A stretch of 64,000 nucleotides of DNA from assembly GCF_016920785.2 (NCBI RefSeq), contig NW_024609857.1, forward strand, positions 193,391,027-193,455,026. Direction: 5' to 3'. The position numbers and the translations under genes were made by a program. The number at the start of each line of letters is the position of its first letter. Position 1 is the first letter of the stretch. Below the pieces are notes generated by a model, which worked only from the letters and a program-made list of their open reading frames with translations, searched no databases and was not told the origin of the DNA. Shown piece after piece: positions 55,816-64,000 of this stretch. Source of the DNA: Ixodes scapularis. Taxonomy: Eukaryota; Arthropoda; Arachnida; Ixodida; Ixodidae.

Positions 55816-57231
55816 TCATCCCATCAATCCAGAAGACCTCTTGATAAAGTCAAACTCTTTCCCTGAGAGGGCAAGGGAAGGCTCACTAACGCATTCATCT
55901 CCCTTTGCTCTAATCTCAAACGCCTCGTGCACTTCTCGGCATATTTTATCTTTATATTTCGCCAGAACCTTCACATCATGCGAAACTGGTGAGCACGGGC
56001 AGCGACTACAATGAACAGCTAGATTACCAGACGGGCTTGCTCTCATAGCTGCCGCATGTTCCCGTGCACGATCATTGACACATCTGCCAGTCTGGCCAAT
56101 GTACACGAAGCCGCAAGTCAGCGGAATCTCGTAAACCACTCCGACGGCACACTCAGCATATTTGGTTTTGTGTTTTGTGCCGCACTGCTTCATGTCTGTC
56201 TGGGGATTATTGATTCTACGGCACAAGCGTGCCATCTTTTCCGGAGCTGAAAATACTACGGGTACTCTAAACCGCTGTGCAACTTTCTTTAAATTATGGG
56301 ACATGGCATGCAAGTACGGAATAATTACCGGTCTCGTTTTTGGCGTCTCTCTTGCCCGATTAGTTGCTCCTTTGAATTTTTTTAACAATCCTTCTGCAAC
56401 CTCAGTCAAGCATCCTTGTGGGAAACCTGCCTTCTGCAGGCGTGAAATCTGTACATTAAAGCTGTCTTGCACAGAATGTTCACAAGATCGTTTTAGGGCC
56501 ATCTCCAAACACGTGTTAGCAATGCCCCTTTCTATTAATTTTGAATGGGCAGACTCGTACGGCAGAATGCATTTCTGAGATCTTGGCTCGTACGCCCAAC
56601 ATGTGTGGCTCTCCAGAAAGCGTAGTTTTAGGTCAAGGAACTGTAGTGTCCCTTCTACCGGCTTCTCGTGCGTAAACCTCAGACCTCCAGAACACGAGGA
56701 AAACACATCGAGCATCTGGGTTACAACGCCATCCAGCGATCGCTCTGCCAATTCGCTGAACACAAGGTAATCATCAACGTACCTATAAATCTTTATGCTG
56801 TTGTTGTGCCCCAGCTTCTCGGCAATGGAGTTGTCACATTGGCTTAAAAAAATATCGGATAGCACCGGCGCGACACACGACCCGATACAAATGCCCTTCT
56901 TTTGGACGTACATATCACCTTGAAAGGAAACATACCTGTGCGACAGATAAAACGACAACAGTTCCAAAAAACTCTCCGCACGGATGCCACTCGAATTGGC
57001 AAATGACACCTCACCGTTCCGTTCTATGCATTTTTTAACCCCCGAAAAAAGATGGTCGTGCGGGATAGAATAAAAAAGGTCTTCTACATCCAAAGAAAAA
57101 GCACTACGCATCCCATTAGCATCCCCCTTGAAGAAATCAATAATCTTTTCCGAATTTCTAACCAAAGAAGGGTCGTGTAGTTCCAAACACGACAGGTGTT
57201 TGGCGAGAAAGCTGGACAGCTCGGATGGTCA
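55816..57231 (-). pseudogene. Penelope-like element RT and GIY-YIG endonuclease, 5'-truncated
   Basis: About 470 codons without internal stops. The N-terminal part of RT is lost; the remaining RT has SLDVEDLFYSIP, the KKGICIGSCVAPVLSDIF block and catalytic YRYVDDYLVF. The linker (RPVIIPYLHAMSHNL) and a Cys-containing connector lead to a C-terminal GIY-YIG nuclease, with VVYEIPLTCGFVYIGQTGRC and the RAREH helix. It ends at the stop at 55816. The frame continues upstream of the nominal start (57186) to a TGA at the truncation point near 57231. It aligns block by block with 59626-61803 but is a different subfamily. Confidence 0.88.
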
Positions 57232-57599
57232 AGATTATTGATAGAGAGAGAGTTACAGATTCTCTGTAACTCTCTCTCTGTGCCTCAAGGAGACTTGACC
57301 CATTCCAAAAAAGGGCTGGTTCCCGCTTCTCCTCAACGTAGAAGCTCTCGCCCACTACAGGAGGTGCACACACTGTATGCTGACTCAAAGAAAGCAACAA
57401 AATGCAGCACCTGCTCTGAAGCTCATCTGGCGCTCCCGTATTTGTTCCGTACTCAAAGAATCGCTTGCTAAAGGGCACCTCAAAGGGGACATTTTTGAGT
57501 TGTCTTTCCTCCCAAAGCATAGGATATGCGGATCTTCAAAGATTTGAAGATGGTTCGAGAATCCTAAGTAATTGCCCCAACGTTTTTATATAAAAGTAA
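57232..57599. other. Flank between PLE-2 and hAT-3
   Basis: Contains a nearly perfect hairpin, AGAGAGAGAGTTACAG/CTGTAACTCTCTCTC, at about 57240-57279. The - strand reading here (57158-57520) shows no domain and overlaps PLE-2 in another frame. Confidence 0.5.
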
Positions 57600-57607
57600 T
57601 AAACAAG

Positions 57608-58215
57608 CAGTGTCGGGAAGTACTCTAAGTACATGGTACTTAAAGTACTACTGTTTAGAAAACTTGTACTTTACTTGAAGTACATTCTCTGGGCATGTAC
57701 TTGCGCTTTTCGAAGAAAGTAAAACTCTCGACTTCAATGTACAGTTTCCGAATTTAAAAAAAAAAAAATGGCGCATCGTCGTGTGGAAACGCGCTCTTTC
57801 AAGACGTCATTTGGTCATTTCTCTGAGTGAAGTACTGCAATGGTGCCTATAAGACCGACACAACCAATGGCTTATAAGTTGATTGTGTCAAATAGCTCGT
57901 CAGCCGAGGCGAGAGTAAAACAACTACTCTATGGTGACTTGACTTTATACAATATTTGCTGCCATTTCCGTAAAACATTTATGCCCCTCCGATTACCTCT
58001 GGAGCAATGGGTACCAGTAAAAAAACACTGAGGAATGAAAGGACACCATGAAAGTTTCTGTTAAAAGTACTGGTGCTTTACCTTGAAGTATATTGTATTT
58101 ATAGTACGTTACTTCAAGTATATTGGTGTACTACTACTTTACTTGAAGTACATAACCTCTAATTTACTTTGTACTTTGCTTCAAGTACTTTTTAGATGTA
58201 GTTTACGCAACACTG
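57608..58215. mobile_element. hAT-3: non-autonomous hAT element, 608 bp
   Basis: Left CAGTGTCGGGAAGTACTC and right CAGTGTTGCGTAAACTAC (reverse complement) are the ends. A perfect 8-bp duplication TAAACAAG flanks it (57600-57607 and 58216-58223). Both subterminal regions repeat TACTT/AAGTA words densely (GTACTTTACTTGAAGTAC). It is too short for a transposase, and the central reading 57840-58031 has no known domain. Confidence 0.9.
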
Positions 58216-58629
58216 TAAACAAGCAAACACTGCCTAAAAATAAAGCTCGGGCAGTGCTAAACCTCAAACTAGAAATTACACACTTGCAGTGCATAATCGA
58301 CCAAAAAAACAAAAAAACAACAAGAAAGTACAAAACAATAAGCACGCAGAAGCAGAACCATCTATTAAAGCTTTTTTTTTAATCAATCCGATCCTTATTT
58401 GGCTAGACCAATTTTGCTAACGGATCAATACCTATATATGTACTAAAAAACATATAAAAGTAACTTCAAAGTAACTTCAAAAGTAATTCACACTTTTTTA
58501 CGGTAATTTAGTAATTTTCTCAACTACATTCAATTTGAGCACTTTTTACTCTACTCAAATTACTCTTGAGGTCAATACTCGGTAACTTAATTACTTTTTT
58601 TTTAGTAACTTGTACATGTCTGGTTTTGT

Positions 58630-58925
58630 TACGTTTTGTTCCAACTTCGAAGTGTCTTCCGATGGAGCCACAAGCAGCCGCGAAAGAGAAGACCCAGTGG
58701 TCCGACCACGAAACAACAGCTATTATAAGAGCTTGAGAGGACAAGCTCGGTGACCTGCGGCGTGTCAAGCGAAACACGAGAGTGAGCATCCTCAGCTTCG
58801 GCTTCGAGCCTTTGCTGCTCGGCACGGTGTTTGGCGCGTAAATAAATGAGGGCGCTCATTAACCGTCGCACCCGTTTACAGTCCTCCGGTGCGAGGACAA
58901 ACACTCGCGACTGCACAGACGCCAT
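58630..58925 (-). pseudogene. Possible transposase N-terminal exon interrupted by hAT-2
   Basis: A 98-codon reading starts MASVQSRVFVLAPEDCKRV, with a helical, charged ALIYLRAKHRAEQQRLEAEAE segment that looks like real protein. It runs into the hAT-2 insertion site. In a second frame (EVGTKRNKT) it continues across the removed hAT-2 as KKREYDGDAGDVTES on 47287-47195, suggesting an exon split by hAT-2 plus one frameshift. I suspect the outer inverted-repeat element's own transposase; the family is not identified. Confidence 0.35.
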
Positions 58926-59317
58926 TTCCTTTCGCTTTACTGAACTTCTGCCATTGGCTTTGGCTTATTGCGGCTAGAGAAACTAGAGCGTAACCATCAA
59001 ATAAATTACAGCGGAAACGCAAAAAAAAAGTAATTGACTGCAAAATTTGTTTTAAACTGCTCATAGACACTTTTTAGAGATTATAACCTTGACCAAACGT
59101 ATTAAGCTCACAAAAAAGTTTACAGTTAGTTTTCTTAAAGAGAGCAGGCGCTATCTTCATCATGGCGCAAAATGACATTCGATATGTACGTGTGCACGGG
59201 CTTGAAATATAATGTCATTCGGCACCCGAATGAGATTCGCCCTGAGTGGCATATACCATGTCCCTGTGGCACGGGTAATAGACGGTGTTTTTAAAGAGCA
59301 TTGAAGAAGTATAAAAA

Positions 59318-62020
59318 TTCAAAAGCGCAAACACCAAGGAAAAGAAGAGGGGACAGGACAGAGCGCTTACTCCAACTGGAAGTTTAATGCATTCCCCGAG
59401 GAAGACATAAAAGAAGAATTAGCCATGTGAAGGTAAAAAAGAAGAAAAAAAGAAGAAAAAAAGAAGAAAAATTATTATTATAGTTTATAGATGCATTAAA
59501 AATTTTTTTTTGCAACTAAATCTGACCCCTTGACACAAGCGAAAAAAGAATGTAATAAAAATTCAGAAGTATAAACAAAATCAGCAGGTCAAAGATAAGG
59601 TTAGAAAAGATTAGAGTGACCCGCGTTAAGAAAAAAGGTCGAGGTATCTCATCTCTTTCTCGGACAGCGCTATTGACGGTGCGCTTATGCAAGCTTCCCC
59701 GAGAGACAATATTGCTTTCGCTTCATAGAGTTCTCGGGATCTTTTTTTGTGGTAATGCTTGAGGATCTTAGTCTGTTGGAATATGGGTGTGCAGTGGCAG
59801 TCGCGGACATGTATGGCGAGTTGTCCCGATGGTGATGATTTCAGAGAAAGGTGATGCTCTCGAAGTCTCACGTTCACACAGCGCCCAGATTGTCCGACGT
59901 AGACTTTTCCACATGTGAATGGAATTTCGTATACTACGTTGATGTTGCAGTTGACGTACTTGTGCGTATGCTTGATGGTGCACTTGTTGTTATTTTCATT
60001 TTGCGTATTAATCTTAGGACACAATTTCTTGAGTTTGTTTGGAGCTGAAAGTACCACTGGTACTTCATACTTTCAGCCTATCCGTTTCAAGTTGTGGGAT
60101 ATGTTGTGGAAGTAGGGTATCACTGCCGGCCGCGTTTTCTTCTCGCAATTTTGTTGTCCTCTTCCCTTGGGAGTTGTAAGACATTCTGCTACATCAAACA
60201 ATAATGAATTGGTGTATCCAGAATCCAGCAGCCTCTGCACTTGTGCTTCGAAACTACGCTTAGCCGTGTGTTCACAGGACTTGTGCAGAGCCGCTTTGAA
60301 GCAACTTTGCACTATTCCTCTTTTGATGATCTTAGAGTGGGCAGAGTCAAAAGGTAGGAGTCTTTTTTTGGACCGTGGTGCATAAGTTCAACAAGTGTGT
60401 GATTCTTCAAAGGACAGTTGTAAATCTAAAAATTGAAGCTTGCTATTAGTAGGTAACTCGTGTGTGAATTTGAGTCCTTGAGCTTATGTCATGAAAGTGT
60501 TGCTTACGATGTTGAACGTAGCACAATCATATTGGTCAGGTCCGATGGAAAGTAAAACGAGATAGTCATCGACGTATCTAAAGATACGTGTTACAAGGTT
60601 TGTGGGAAGGCTCTGGGCTATTGCCCTGTCACAGGTGGAAAGAAAAATGTCGCATAAGACAGGTGCTACACAGGAGCCAATGCAAATCCCTTTCTTTTGG
60701 ATGTAACTATTGCCGCTAAAAGTTACAAAGGTAGATGTGAGGTAGAACCTAAGGAGTTCCATGAAAGATTCGGATGGTATGCCACATTGATTTTGAAATG
60801 ACACAGTTCCATTAGCCTCTATGCAATCGCTGACGGCTTCAAACATTCTTGCGTGAGGGACCGAGTAGAACAAGTCCTCCACATCAAGGGAGAGTCCAAA
60901 CTTTACTGCTGAAGCACTTGATTTAAGGTAGTCTATCAGAGATTCTGAGTTTGGAATTAGAAAAGGGTCATAGAAATTGAGGCTGTTCAGGTGGCGTAAA
61001 AGAAATTTGGACATAGCTCCCTGCCAAGATCCTTGTTCAGTTACTATTACACGAAAAGGGCAACCCTCTTTGTGAGTTTTGGCGGTGAAAAACATTTCCA
61101 ATTGATCACTTTCAGCAGTGTTTATCTGTTTTCTCAATTGGCTTAGATCTAGCCTGTCGCACAGCTGGAGTGCTTTTGCTTTCACTTTTTTGGGATTAAA
61201 CCTCTCCAAGCAATTAAAATTCTTATCTATGGAGAACTGGGCTTTATCAAGGTAAATCTCTCTGGTCGTCACAACAAAACCTCCTTCCTTGTCCGATATT
61301 AGAAGATTTAAATTTCTTTCTCGAAAGTGATTGACTATACGAGTGAAATGTATCTTCCTGTCGCTTTGAGGGCCAGCTTTTAGTAGTATTTCCATACAAT
61401 CAGAAACGCAACTCTGTCGGTTTTCTTCCTGAGCTTTAGTAGCGATGTCATGGACGTTTGACACCATATGTATTCCTTGCTGTTGGGGCTCACTACAAAA
61501 TTTCGGTCCTTTTTCAAGAACACTGCGTATATCATCCGGAAGGGGCTCGCAGCCTAAGAGCGTAACAGACTCGCCTTTCCGCTGCGTCCTAGATGAACGT
61601 AGGTATTTTAGATGAGGGATGTAAGAGCCCCAAAGGAATTCAGTCTTTTGGCTGGCTGTAGTCAGGAAGAACCTGTATCAGGTGACGTGTCCATCATTGG
61701 GGATGCCGATGCCGGCAAGGGCGCTGAGACAGGACCGATAAAACCGAACCTGTCGCCACATCTCAGACCGCAAAATCCTGCACATCCTCTTGGCGTGTTG
61801 CATTGATGGTCTTGCACTGCCAAACAACGCACAAACATCTTGTGGAATCACACTGTGTCTGATGGCAAAAGAGTACAATCTTGCTTGGCAGGTAGAGAAG
61901 GCGATGGAATTGACGTAAAAAGAAACACAATCTGCAGAAAAGACACACGGAAAAGGGCCCAGTGTAGAAGAAAGATATTGAATCAAAATTAACTGTTGGG
62001 CTAGTTGGCTACACATTGTA
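59318..62020 (-). mobile_element. PLE-3: near full-length Penelope-like element
   Basis: The coding region 59626-61803 is followed by a 3' region to about 59318 (AAGCGCAAACACCAAGG and GGACAGGACAGAGCGC blocks, GAA-rich stretch near 59440). Upstream, 61804-62020 holds the 5' region with GGGCTAGTTGG near 62000. The 653-bp 3' end recurs in direct orientation at 62024-62676, which gives the LTR-like direct repeats typical of this class. Confidence 0.88.
59626..61803 (-). pseudogene. Penelope-like element RT-GIY-YIG protein with four premature stops
   Basis: One uninterrupted frame of 726 codons from ATG 61803 (an MQHAKRM start; the frame is open to 62046) with in-frame stops at 61678-61680, 60484-60486, 60388-60390 and 60073-60075, and no frameshift. 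Order: N-terminal region with LISDKEGGFVV, RT with FFTAKTHKEGCPF, SLDVEDLFYSVP, the KKGICIGSCVAPVLCDIF block and IFRYVDDYLVLL (near 60560-60595), then the connector and a C-terminal GIY-YIG nuclease with VVYEIPFTCGKVYVGQSGRC. The 61678 stop is AGA (Arg) in the inverted copy at 62770-64000. The 60388 stop replaces the Trp seen in PLE-2. Confidence 0.9.
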
Positions 62021-62023
62021 TAA

Positions 62024-62676
62024 AAATTCAAAAGCGCAAACACCAAGGAAAAGAAGAGGGGACAGGACAGAGCGCTTACTCCAACTGGAAGTTTAATGCA
62101 TTCCCCGAGGAAGACATAAAAGAAGAATTAGCCATGTGAAGGTAAAAAAGAAGAAAAAAAGAAGAAAAATTATTATTATAGTTTATAGATGCATTAAAAT
62201 TTTTTTTTTTTTGAAACTAAATCTGACCCCTTGACACAAGCGAAAAAAGAATGTAATAAAAATTCAGAAGTATAAACAAAATCAGCAGGTCAAAGATAAG
62301 GTTAGAAAACATTAGAGTGACCCGCGTTAAGAAAAAAGGTCGAGGTATCTCATCTCTTTCTCGGACAGCGCTATTGACGGTGCGCTTATGCAAGCTTCCC
62401 CGAGAGACAATATTGCTTTCGCTTCATAGAGTTCTCGGGATCTTTTTTTGTGGTAATGCTTGAGGATCTTAGTCTGTTGGAATATGGGTGTGCAGTGGCA
62501 GTCGCGGACATGTATGGCGAGATGTCCCGATGGTGATGATTTCAGAGAAAGGTGATGCTCTCGAAGTCTCACGTTCACACAGCGCCCAGATTGTCCGACG
62601 TAGACTTTTCCACATGTGAATGGAATTTCGTATACTACGTTGATGTTGCAGTTGACGTACTTGTGCGTATGCTTTC
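62024..62676 (-). mobile_element. PLE-4: 3'-end fragment, direct repeat of 59318-59972
   Basis: About 653 bp nearly identical to the 3' end of PLE-3, same orientation, with the same poly-T and GAAGAAAAA tracts. It stops at ACTTGTGCGTATGCTT, where it is joined to the inverted element. Confidence 0.9.
62327..62640 (-). pseudogene. Penelope-like GIY-YIG C-terminal fragment
   Basis: Encodes only the nuclease domain end (VVYEIPFTCGKVYVGQSGRC onwards to the stop at 62327), nearly identical to 59626-59950. One visible change is QLAIH to HLAIH. It has no RT part and no start of its own. Confidence 0.85.
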
Positions 62677-62769
62677 TCTACCTGCCAAGCAAGATTGTAC
62701 TCTTTTGCCATCAGACACAGTGTGATTCCACAAGATGTTTGTGCGTTGTTTGGCAGTGCAAGACCATCA

Positions 62770-64000
62770 ATGCAACACGCCAAGAGGATGTGCAGGATTT
62801 TGCGGTCTGAGATGTGGCGACAGGTCCGGTTTTATCGGTCCTGTCTCAGCGCCCTTGCCGGCATCGGCATCCCCAATGATGGACACGTCACCAGATACAG
62901 GTTCTTCCTGACTACAGCCAGCCAAAAGACTGAATTCCTTTGGGGCTCTTACATCCCTCATCTAAAATACCTACGTTCATCTAGGACGCAGCGGAAAGGC
63001 GAGTCTGTTACGCTCTTAGGCTGCGAGCCCCTTCCGGATGATATACGCAGTGTTCTTGAAAAAGGACCGAAATTTTGTAGTGAGCCCCAACAGCAAGGAA
63101 TACATATGGTGTCAAACGTCCATGACATCGCTACTAAAGCTCAGGAAGAAAACCGACAGAGTTGCGTTTCTGATTGTATGGAAATACTACTAAAAGCTGG
63201 CCCTCAAAGCGACAGGAAGATACATTTCACTCGTATAGTCAATCACTTTCGAGAAAGAAATTTAAATCTTCTAATATCGGACAAGGAAGGAGGTTTTGTT
63301 GTGACGACCAGAGAGATTTACCTTGATAAAGCCCAGTTCTCCATAGATAAGAATTTTAATTGCTTGGAGAGGTTTAATCCCAAAAAAGTGAAAGCAAAAG
63401 CACTCCAGCTGTGCGACAGGCTAGATCTAAGCCAATTGAGAAAACAGATAAACACTGCTAAAAGTGATCAATTGGAAATGTTTTTCACCGCCAAAACTCA
63501 CAAAGAGGGTTGCCCTTTTCGTGTAATAGAAACTGAACGAGGATCTTGGCAGGGAGCTATGTCCAAATTTCTTTTACGCCACCTGAACAGCCTCAATTTC
63601 TATGACCCTTTTCTAATTCCAAACTCAGAATCTCTGATAGACTACCTTAAATCAAGTGCTTCAGCAGTAAAGTTTGGACTCTCCCTTGATGTGGAGGACT
63701 TGTTCTACTCGGTCCCTCACGCAAGAATGTTTGAAGCCGTCAGCGATTGCATAGAGGCTAATGGAACTGTGTCATTTCAAAATCAATGTGGCATACCATC
63801 CGAATCTTTCATGGAACTCCTTAGGTTCTACCTCACATCTACCTTTGTAACTTTTAGCGGCAATACTTACATCCAAAAGAAAGGGATTTGCATTGGCTCC
63901 TGTGTAGCACCTGTCTTATGCGACATTTTTCTTTCCACCTGTGACAGGGCAATAGCCCAGAGCCTTCCCACAAACCTTGTAACACGTATCTTTAGATACG
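62770..64000 (+). CDS. PLE-5: Penelope-like RT protein, open to the window edge (partial)
   Basis: From ATG 62770 (MQHAKRM) I read 410 sense codons without a stop to the end of the window. The frame is open upstream to a TGA near 62655. It is the inverted sister of PLE-3 and restores Arg where PLE-3 has its first stop. Visible blocks: LISDKEGGFVV, FFTAKTHKEGCPF, SLDVEDLFYSVP and KKGICIGSCVAPVLCDIF. The frame leaves the window at IFRY, just before the expected VDD of the catalytic motif, so the second half of RT and the GIY-YIG nuclease lie beyond. It may be an intact protein. Confidence 0.85.
   Translation, partial: MQHAKRMCRILRSEMWRQVRFYRSCLSALAGIGIPNDGHVTRYRFFLTTASQKTEFLWGSYIPHLKYLRSSRTQRKGESVTLLGCEPLPDDIRSVLEKGPKFCSEPQQQGIHMVSNVHDIATKAQEENRQSCVSDCMEILLKAGPQSDRKIHFTRIVNHFRERNLNLLISDKEGGFVVTTREIYLDKAQFSIDKNFNCLERFNPKKVKAKALQLCDRLDLSQLRKQINTAKSDQLEMFFTAKTHKEGCPFRVIETERGSWQGAMSKFLLRHLNSLNFYDPFLIPNSESLIDYLKSSASAVKFGLSLDVEDLFYSVPHARMFEAVSDCIEANGTVSFQNQCGIPSESFMELLRFYLTSTFVTFSGNTYIQKKGICIGSCVAPVLCDIFLSTCDRAIAQSLPTNLVTRIFRY

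Larger units (their letters stand above)
49790..57231 (-). mobile_element. Penelope-like element PLE-2, 5'-truncated and split by Gypsy-2
   Basis: The coding part is 55816-57231 (-). Its 3' region continues left of Gypsy-2 at 49790-49929, where GGGCTAGTTGG, CGACAGGACAAAGACG and CTGAAGTTTATTTAGG match the 3' ends of the elements at 59318 and 62024 (GGACAGGACAGAGCGC, CTGGAAGTTTAATGC). Removing Gypsy-2 and one ATAT restores a continuous 3' region. It is truncated upstream at about 57231, where the frame meets a TGA in unrelated sequence. Confidence 0.8.
47296..58622. mobile_element. hAT-2: hAT element split by later insertions
   Basis: Left CAGACATGTACGTAGTTT and right CAGACATGTACAAGTTAC (reverse complement) are the ends. 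A perfect 8-bp duplication GTTTTGTT flanks them (47288-47295 and 58623-58630). Subterminal sequence repeats TTTACT/AGTAAA words, as in many hAT MITEs. Its own sequence is about 47296-47430, 49417-49790, parts of 57231-57599 and 58224-58622. No transposase was recognised. Confidence 0.85.
45698..59276. mobile_element. Outer inverted-repeat element holding the whole nested stack (tentative)
   Basis: ACCCGTGCCACACGGGCGAC at 45698 faces ACCCGTGCCACAGGGACAT (reverse complement) ending at 59276, both followed by AATGCC/ATGCC and ATGACATTCG-type subterminal words. Removing the internal elements leaves about 45698-45831, 47030-47295 and 58631-59276. No clear TSD was found, and the ends are 13.6 kb apart, so a chance pairing of two copies of one family is possible. 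Confidence 0.45.
60573..64000. repeat. Giant inverted repeat of two Penelope-like 5' halves
   Basis: 60573-61899 (-) and 62674-64000 (+) are reverse complements over 1327 bp with few differences, separated by 774 bp. The window ends inside the right arm, so the true length is greater. The spacer holds a direct copy of the element's 3' end. Confidence 0.9.

Noticed and set aside
57158..57520. 120-codon - strand reading as a separate gene
   Set aside because: It overlaps PLE-2 out of frame and includes the AGAGAG hairpin; the real protein signal is in the PLE-2 frame.

Overview
The window looks like intronic and intergenic DNA from a large, transposon-rich arthropod genome, most likely a tick or another arachnid. 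Evidence: a spliced metazoan gene with multi-kilobase introns; Ty3/Gypsy, BEL/Pao and Penelope-like elements together; hAT, TTAA-type and other inverted-repeat elements; tRNA-derived SINE pieces. There is no operon, Shine-Dalgarno site, CRISPR array, rRNA or functional tRNA gene. The species call is inference; the transposon calls rest on motifs, terminal repeats and target-site duplications (TSDs) read directly.

Host gene: three phase-0 exons on the + strand (28728-28894, 30547-30741, 42435-42593) encode the start of an acid sphingomyelinase-like protein: signal peptide, saposin-B domain with six cysteines, then a proline-rich linker. The catalytic metallophosphoesterase exons are not in the window. 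Intron 2 (11.7 kb) was enlarged by an 8.2-kb inverted-repeat element that itself contains BEL/Pao copies; it ends only 107 bp before exon 3.

Layout: 1-1655 low-complexity and inverted repeats. 1656-6303 Gypsy-1 (-), intact gag and pol, LTRs identical over 189 bp. 7160-8306 a palindrome of two Penelope-like 3' ends. 10010-15458 small inverted-repeat elements and a three-copy 185-bp tandem array. 17745-18790 a decayed LINE. 18.8-27.6 kb AT-rich, nearly featureless. 28.7-42.6 kb the host gene, with BEL/Pao in intron 2. 42853-44219 a foldback element. 45698-59276 a nested stack. 59318-64000 Penelope-like elements in direct and inverted arrangement, one open to the window edge.

The stack at 45.7-59.3 kb can be dated by its duplications: an outer inverted-repeat element received hAT-1 (TSD GTTCGGCG) and hAT-2 (TSD GTTTTGTT). 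hAT-2 then received a CCCTACTG-ended element, a Penelope-like element and hAT-3 (TSD TAAACAAG). Gypsy-2 (TSD ATAT, LTRs about 1 percent divergent) landed in the 3' region of the Penelope-like element. Both Gypsy elements carry the same slippery heptamer, GGGAAAC, at the gag-pol junction.
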